From CAXSEF01 sp050920955 (GTDB taxonomy: Bacteria; Pseudomonadota; Alphaproteobacteria; Acetobacterales; Acetobacteraceae), in assembly GCA_050920955.1 (NCBI GenBank), contig JBPBQS010000055.1, positions 1 to 14,020 of the forward strand: 14,020 bases of DNA. Reading direction: 5' to 3'. The notes beneath the pieces are model-generated. The model was not told where the DNA came from, did no database searches, and saw nothing but the letters and a program-made list of their open reading frames with translations. Shown piece by piece: positions 7,106 through 14,020 of the stretch. A program made the translations under genes and the position numbers. Every line of letters starts with the position of its first letter. Positions within the stretch are counted from its first letter, which is position 1.

Positions 7106-8251
7106 TCACCACCCCCCGAACCGCGGCCAGCACGCCAGCGCCGCCCCCGCGTCCGCCCGCACCACCGCATACCCGGAGAACTGCGCCGCCGTGGCGCACG
7201 CATGGTTCGGCAGCACGCGCAGCAGCGTCCCCACCGCCAGCTCCGGCAGCACGCCTCCGCTCCCCGCGCGCAGCGCCACGATCCCGTGCTCCTGGTTGGC
7301 CTCCGCCACCACGAGATCCCCGAGCACCCGCCCCTCCACGTCGCACACCAGCCCGTACCCCTGGTCCACCGCCTGCGACGCCGTGCCGCGGTCGCGCGAC
7401 ATCGCCATCCACCCCGCGTCGACCAGGACCCACCCCCGCGCGCGCTGGTGCCCGATCACCGTCGCCAGCACCGACAGCGCGATGTCGTCCGTGGAACAAA
7501 CCCCGATCCCCGCCATCACCAGGTCGAAGAACACGTGCACCCCCGCCCTTACCTCGGTGACGCCCGAGAGATCGCGCGCCGCGTGCGCCGTCGGCGTCGA
7601 CCCCACGCTGACCACCGGACAGTCCAGCCCCGCCGCGCGCAGCGCCTCCGCCGCCACGACCACCGCCGCGCGCTCCCGCTCCGCGCACGCCGCATGCGCC
7701 GCCTCGCCCGCGACGCCGTAGCTCTCCCCCGCATGGGTCATCACGCCGCGCAGCACCGCGCCCCCCGCGACCACCGCCCGTCCCAGCGCCACCAGCGCCG
7801 GATCGCCCGGCCGCAGCCCGCCGCGATGCCCGTCGCAGTCCACCTCGATCATCACCGGCACCGCATCCCCGGCCGCCCGCGACGCCGCCCCCACCGCCTC
7901 CGCCTGCTCGACCGAGTCCAGGATGACGCACAGGTCGCACCCCGACGCGCGCAGCGCGAGCACGCGCCCGAGCTTGCCCGGCGCGATCCCCACCGCGTAC
8001 AGGACGTCGCGCACGCCGGCTGCGGCGAACACCTCCGCCTCCTTCAGCGTGGACACGGTCGCCGGCCCGTCCCCGCCCGCAAGAACAAGCCGTGCGACCT
8101 CCACCGACTTCACCGTCTTGAGGTGCGGCCGCAGCACGACCCCGTGCGGCGCGAGCCGCTCGCGCAGCCGCGCGACGTTGCGCAGCATCCGCGCCTCGTC
8201 GAGCACGAGGGCGGGCGTCTGCAGCGCGCCCAGGCGCTCGGCGTCGGTCAT
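7106..8251 (-). CDS. D-serine dehydratase / D-threonine aldolase family PLP enzyme (DSD1-like)
   Basis: A 381-residue fold-type III (alanine racemase-like barrel) PLP enzyme. Family members dehydrate D-serine to pyruvate and ammonia, or cleave D-threonine and related D-3-hydroxy amino acids to glycine plus an aldehyde. The PLP lysine is expected at Lys45 in RPHLKTVKS. The C-terminal metal site reads PNHACAT, giving His350-x-Cys352. The zinc pair in characterised eukaryotic D-serine dehydratase is H-x-C, whereas bacterial D-threonine aldolases have H-x-D, so the motif leans toward the dehydratase type. I chose the ATG at 8251 because TPALVLDEARMLRN follows at the normal distance. The in-frame 36-residue extension upstream is Gly-rich and unlike the family. 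It converges on the acetyltransferase gene with only 13 nt between stops. The family is sure, the substrate moderately so. Confidence 0.88.
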   Translation of the reverse strand: MTDAERLGALQTPALVLDEARMLRNVARLRERLAPHGVVLRPHLKTVKSVEVARLVLAGGDGPATVSTLKEAEVFAAAGVRDVLYAVGIAPGKLGRVLALRASGCDLCVILDSVEQAEAVGAASRAAGDAVPVMIEVDCDGHRGGLRPGDPALVALGRAVVAGGAVLRGVMTHAGESYGVAGEAAHAACAERERAAVVVAAEALRAAGLDCPVVSVGSTPTAHAARDLSGVTEVRAGVHVFFDLVMAGIGVCSTDDIALSVLATVIGHQRARGWVLVDAGWMAMSRDRGTASQAVDQGYGLVCDVEGRVLGDLVVAEANQEHGIVALRAGSGGVLPELAVGTLLRVLPNHACATAAQFSGYAVVRADAGAALACWPRFGGW

Positions 8252-8469
8252 GGCAAGGCCCCCGTGCAAGAGAGGGGCAAGGGTTAGGCCATCGCCGCCG
8301 CCCGCGCCACCGGCCCGGCCGCCCCCGCCGTACATTCCGCCCCCGCCCCGAACCCGCACGCCGCCGATCCATCACGAAAACGCAACGACATGCCCCGCGC
8401 CGGCACGGGGTACGTCAAAACGCGTAGTGCCGCTCCCGCGCCCCTTCGATAACGATGTTGTGTGGACAA

Positions 8470-8490
8470 CGTCCTTCTTCCGGAAGGACG
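8470..8490 (+). promoter_or_regulatory. Inverted repeat upstream of the porin gene (possible operator)
   Basis: CGTCCTTC (8470-8477) and GAAGGACG (8483-8490) form perfect 8-bp arms with a 5-nt spacer, about 140 bp before the porin start. A second dyad, GTTGT-GTGG-ACAAC (8457-8470), abuts it and shares one base. This layout could be a regulator binding site or an mRNA hairpin, depending on where transcription starts. No known operator consensus was recognised. Confidence 0.35.
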
Positions 8491-8571
8491 CGTGCACGGG
8501 CCACGGCCGCCGACCGCAGGCGCACGGCCACGATCGACGCACCCGACCCGCGCCGGCGCCAGTCCGCACGA

Positions 8572-8617
8572 TGCTCTCGTCGTGCGGGGAAAAACACCAC
8601 TCGTCTCGGCGAGAGCA
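8572..8617 (+). promoter_or_regulatory. Leader stem-loop just upstream of the porin Shine-Dalgarno
   Basis: TGCTCTCG (8572-8579) pairs perfectly with CGAGAGCA (8610-8617). The stem extends inward through a T-G wobble and two GC pairs to about 11 bp (8572-8582 with 8607-8617) around a 24-nt loop. The 3' arm ends two bases before the ribosome site GGAGA (8619-8623), which lies five bases before ATG 8629. If the transcript includes this region, the fold could influence ribosome access or protect the 5' end (inference). Confidence 0.4.
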
Positions 8618-8628
8618 CGGAGAACGGC

Positions 8629-10212
8629 ATGACCCGCACCAAGCCCCGCCAGCAGCGCCGTGCCCGCGACCCCCTGAACCCCGCCGCGCGCCACGCCGGC
8701 GCGGCCACGCTCCTGCTCGGCCTGTGCGCCACCGCCGCGCTGCCGGCCCGCGCGCAGGCCCAGTCGGCCGCCCCCGCGAACACCGTCGTGGCCCAGGCCA
8801 ACGCGCCTGCCGACGCGCCCGGCCCCAACGCCTACGTGCGCACGCCCGGCCCCGCCGCCGGCGGCACGCTGCCGCCGGGCGCGATCCAGGAGGAGGTCAA
8901 CCCGCGCATCATCCCGGGCCTGGTCAAGCCGGTGCAGACGCGGGCCACCGAGGACGGCCCGCTCGCCGGGGTGCGCGACACCCTGGCCAACGCCGGCATC
9001 TCCGTGCACGCGCTGTTCCTCGACTTCTTCGAGGCCAACCCGAGCGGCGGCATCGCCACCGGCAACACGTCGAACACCGGCTACCTGATCCTGGGCGCCG
9101 ACGCCGACACCGACAAGATCCTTGGCCTGCACGGCGGCACGCTGCACTTCGAGGAAACCATCTTCCCGTTCCGCCAGAACTCGGACATGGCGTCGCAGAT
9201 CGGCGACAGCATCGTGGGCTACCAGCCCGCCTACACGGTGATCGCCAACCAGCTCTCCGTGCTGACCTACGAGCAGAAGCTCTTCAACGACCGCCTCGAC
9301 ATCGAGGCCGGCCGCTCCAACCCGTTCAAGTACTTCGCGCTGCCGGTCTGCCAGTCGATCAACAGCTGCTTCTCCTCGATCCTGCAGAACAACGCGGGCG
9401 TCCCCTCGCCGCAGTACTCGGTGTGGTCGGCCCGCGCCTCCTACAACATCACGCCGTCGGACTACGTGCAGGTCGGCGCCTTCGAGGTGAACCCGACCGT
9501 CCACACGCGCTACGGCTACAACTTCCCCGCCGACGGCGCGACCGGCGAGCTCACCCTCCTCGAGATCGGCCACAAGACCGACTTCAGCACGACCGCCTAC
9601 CCCGGCCGCTACTCGCTCACCGGCTTCTACAACACCGCGCAGCACGCCGACGCCAGCCAGACCTCGCTCGGCCGCAACAAGGCCTACTACCCCGGCGACT
9701 CCGCCAAGGTGGTCAACGGCACCTCCGGCCTCATCGCCGAGGGCCAGCAGGTCGTCTGGCGCGCCGACGGCGGCACGACCAGCAACAAGGCGCCGACCTC
9801 GATCGCCGTCTACGGCAACGTCAGCCTCGGCCTGGACTCCACGACCGCGCTGCGCTCCAGCGTCTTCGCCGGCGCCACGCTGCAGTCCCCCTTCGCCGGC
9901 CGCCCCGCCGACCGCTTCGGCGTCAAGGTGAACTGGGAGCGCCTCAACCAGCGCGAGGGCGACTTCGAGACCGCCGCCAGCGCCGTCTCCGGCGGCAACG
10001 GCGGCACGGTCCCCCTGAACAGCTACATCTTCGAGCTGAACGCCCACCTCCAGGTCTTCTCCGCGGTCGCCTTCGAGCCCGTCGTCCAGTACCTCGTCCA
10101 CCCCAACGACTTCTACAACCCGTACACGCCGAACCGCGCCAAGGACGGCTTCTACGTCGGCGGCACCCTCGTCGTCCCGATCGGCGTCATGCTCGGCCTC
10201 GCCAAGCTCTGA
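8629..10212 (+). CDS. oprB: OprB-family carbohydrate-selective porin
   Basis: A 527-residue outer-membrane beta-barrel for passive entry of sugars or similar small solutes. The start at ATG 8629 is set by GGAGA five bases upstream. The signal peptide has a long Arg-rich n-region (about 24 residues), a hydrophobic core (about 25-39) and a likely cleavage at AQA-QS (after 44). A Pro/Ala-rich linker follows, then the OprB pattern: LANAGISVHALFLDFFEANPSGG, the EAGRSNPFKYFA stretch, alternating hydrophobic strands, and QYLVHPNDFYNPY near the C-terminus. Cys241 and Cys247 (CQSINSC) could form a loop disulfide. The protein ends in Leu, not the terminal Phe usual for barrel assembly, though strand-like GGTLVVPIGVML precedes it. 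It stands alone, divergent from the PLP enzyme and convergent to the regulator gene. It may serve many uptake systems. Confidence 0.9.
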   Translation: MTRTKPRQQRRARDPLNPAARHAGAATLLLGLCATAALPARAQAQSAAPANTVVAQANAPADAPGPNAYVRTPGPAAGGTLPPGAIQEEVNPRIIPGLVKPVQTRATEDGPLAGVRDTLANAGISVHALFLDFFEANPSGGIATGNTSNTGYLILGADADTDKILGLHGGTLHFEETIFPFRQNSDMASQIGDSIVGYQPAYTVIANQLSVLTYEQKLFNDRLDIEAGRSNPFKYFALPVCQSINSCFSSILQNNAGVPSPQYSVWSARASYNITPSDYVQVGAFEVNPTVHTRYGYNFPADGATGELTLLEIGHKTDFSTTAYPGRYSLTGFYNTAQHADASQTSLGRNKAYYPGDSAKVVNGTSGLIAEGQQVVWRADGGTTSNKAPTSIAVYGNVSLGLDSTTALRSSVFAGATLQSPFAGRPADRFGVKVNWERLNQREGDFETAASAVSGGNGGTVPLNSYIFELNAHLQVFSAVAFEPVVQYLVHPNDFYNPYTPNRAKDGFYVGGTLVVPIGVMLGLAKL

Positions 10213-10219
10213 AGGCCAG

Positions 10220-10357
10220 GGAAGCAAGCAGTTCTTTCCTGAAAGAAAGAACCAAAGAACTTCGCCCCGAGGGTCCCTGGCCCCCACGCCGGCCAGGGAT
10301 CCTTCGTGGCAAAGTCTTTTTGCTTCTTTTTCTTCAGAAAAAGAAGGCCTTGCTTCC
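10220..10357. repeat. 138-bp imperfect palindrome with nested hairpins (intergenic repeat element)
   Basis: The whole gap between the two convergent genes is one near-perfect palindrome. GGAAGCAAG (10220-10228) is matched by CTTGCTTCC (10349-10357). The roughly 65-bp arms then align throughout, with a few substitutions and small indels, and meet at TCCCTGGCC/GGCCAGGGA (10274-10282/10291-10299) around an 8-nt loop. Each arm carries its own hairpin: GTTCTTTC/GAAAGAAC (10231-10252) and CTTCTTTTTC/GAAAAAGAAG (10323-10346). The A/T-rich arms contrast sharply with the GC-rich genes. I recall elements of this shape repeated between genes in Acetobacteraceae, but could not check that. It begins 7 bases after the porin stop and ends 3 bases before the regulator stop codon. 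It may be a MITE-like or REP-like unit that also acts as a two-way terminator. Confidence 0.75.
10274..10321. terminator. Possible bidirectional terminator in the core of the palindrome
   Basis: The central 9-bp GC stem (10274-10299) is followed on the plus strand, after about 16 bases, by CTTTTT (10316-10321). A-rich tracts on its other side would become T-rich on the minus strand. The distance from stem to T-tract is longer than in textbook terminators. Assignment rests mainly on its position between convergent genes. Confidence 0.35.
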
Positions 10358-10360
10358 TTC

Positions 10361-11253
10361 CTACCCCTGCTCCAGCAGCCGCGCCGCCATGGCTGCCGCC
10401 GCCGACCGGTTCTCGACGCCGAGCTTGGCGAACACCTGCTCGAGGTGCTTGTTCACGGTGCGCGGGCTGAGCGAGAGGATGTCGGCGATGTCCTTGTTCG
10501 GCTTGCCCTGCGCGACCCAGAACAGCACCTCCGCCTCGCGCGGCGTGAGCCCGAAGCGCTGGCGCAGCAGCCCGTCCGCGCCCGAGCCGGCGGCGACCAG
10601 GCGCAGCAGCAGCTCGTCCGGCCCGGTCTCGCCCACGAACGAGAACTCCAGCAGCTGGTCGCCGGCGGCCGAGGGCGCCATCGCCTGGCGCTGCGAGAAC
10701 CCCAGCGGCCCGAGCCTGACCCAGTCGCGGATCGTGGCCGGCAGCACGGGCGTCACCTCGCCGGCCGCGGTGATCAGGCTCGCGGCCTGCGGCGTGCACC
10801 ACAGCACGGCGCCGGAACGGTCCACGGCGAGCAGGAAGCGCCCCGACACGTCGAGCGCCGCGCGCGCGCTGCGCGTGAGCCGCGCGTTGGCCAGGTGCAC
10901 GGCGATGCGCGCCACGACCTCGTCGGGCGAGACGGGCTTGGTGACGTAGTCCACGCCGCCGGCGGCGAGCCCGCGCACGACGTGCTCGCTCTCCGTGAGC
11001 CCGGTCATGAACACGATGGGCGTGGACTCCAACGCGTGGATGCGCTTGAGCCTGCGGCACGCCTCGAAGCCGTCCATGCCCGGCATCAGCGCGTCGAGCA
11101 GCACGATGTCCGGCGTCACCCGCTCCACCAGCGCCAGCGCGGCCGCCGCAGACTGCGCCACGAGCACGGTGTAGCCCGCCAGCTCCAGCGTGTCGTTGAG
11201 CATGCCGAGCGTCCCCGGGCTGTCGTCGATCACGAGCACGATGTCGCCCTGCG

Positions 11254-11257
<4 letters not shown>
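10361..11257 (-). CDS. LuxR-type response regulator (receiver, PAS-like middle domain, HTH)
   Basis: A 298-residue transcription factor, the likely output of the hybrid kinase encoded just upstream. The receiver domain spans about 5-122, with acidic Asp11-Asp12, phosphoacceptor Asp55 (VLLDALMPGMDG), Thr85 and Lys107. Residues about 133-222 resemble a small PAS-like module (FLLAVDRSGAVLWCTPQA). The C-terminal 64 residues are a LuxR/GerE helix-turn-helix (FGLTPREAEVLFWVAQG, then LSPRTVNKHLEQVFAKLG). Translation starts at GTG 11257, overlapping the kinase stop by four bases (GTGA) with AGGAAGG six bases before it, so the two proteins should be made together. Its frame is open far upstream, but that part only shadows the kinase gene. 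The stop codon (10363-10361) sits three bases from the large palindrome. Target promoters are unknown. Confidence 0.9.

Positions 11258-14020
<2,763 letters not shown>

Larger units (their letters stand above)
8252..8628. promoter_or_regulatory. Divergent intergenic region between the PLP enzyme gene and the porin gene
   Basis: This 377-bp stretch carries no gene I can support. The part nearest the PLP enzyme gene (about 8290-8360) is C-rich and encodes only a Gly/Arg-rich shadow peptide on the minus strand. From about 8397 the composition relaxes and inverted repeats appear: GTTGT/ACAAC at 8457-8470, the 8-bp hairpin at 8470-8490, and the leader stem-loop at 8572-8617. Promoters for both directions should lie here, but no -35/-10 pair is convincing. 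Confidence 0.5.

Noticed and set aside
8252..8359. A 36-residue N-terminal extension of the D-serine dehydratase-like protein
   Set aside because: It is Gly-rich low complexity, unlike the family's N-terminus, and the ATG at 8251 places the first conserved strand at the normal distance.
8284..10287. A 667-codon minus-strand open frame opposite the porin gene
   Set aside because: Its translation is a Val/Gly/Ala/Arg/Asp-rich shadow of the OprB reading frame and lacks any domain pattern; the plus-strand protein has a signal peptide and a clear family match.

Overview
The window is very GC-rich DNA with strong G/C bias at third codon positions. It holds eight genes in four transcription blocks. 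An OprB-type carbohydrate porin, a Tat-type signal on the binding protein, and an intergenic palindrome of a kind I recall from Acetobacteraceae together suggest an Acetobacteraceae-like alphaproteobacterium. The assignment is inference; there is no rRNA or other marker gene here.

Region 1 (1-4703, minus strand) is a peptide/nickel/opine-type ABC importer operon. In transcription order it encodes a Tat-exported solute-binding protein, a DppB-like permease, a DppC-like permease and a fused double ATPase cut by the left edge. The genes are tightly coupled (10-nt gap, then two TGATG overlaps). The first ATPase domain has lost its Q-loop Gln, catalytic Glu and H-loop His, while the visible part of the second domain looks normal. 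This suggests an importer with one degenerate ATP site.

Region 2 (4955-7092, plus strand) is divergent from the transporter. It encodes an omega-amino acid/beta-alanine:pyruvate transaminase followed by a GNAT acetyltransferase, probably one transcript, with a 9-bp GC hairpin in the 62-nt gap. Convergent to it, 13 nt away, is a fold-type III PLP enzyme (7106-8251, minus) of the D-serine dehydratase/D-threonine aldolase family with an H-x-C zinc motif. Regions 1 and 2 read as uptake and catabolism of amino compounds, possibly beta-alanine-like or D-amino acids. The substrates are not readable from the sequence.

Region 3 (8252-10357) has a 377-nt intergenic region with inverted repeats, an OprB-like porin gene whose leader can fold just upstream of its Shine-Dalgarno, and a 138-bp imperfect palindrome with nested hairpins filling the gap to the next, convergent gene.

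Region 4 (10361-14020, minus) is a two-component system. A hybrid histidine kinase, entering from the right edge, has an NCS1-type (purine/cytosine/hydantoin permease) membrane domain and a cysteine-rich cluster in front of its HisKA, HATPase and receiver domains. It overlaps by 4 nt (GTGA) a LuxR-type response regulator. The pair looks like a transporter-derived sensor (transceptor) system and is the most unusual architecture in the window, along with the asymmetric ABC ATPase. I saw no tRNA, CRISPR array, transposase or phage gene.
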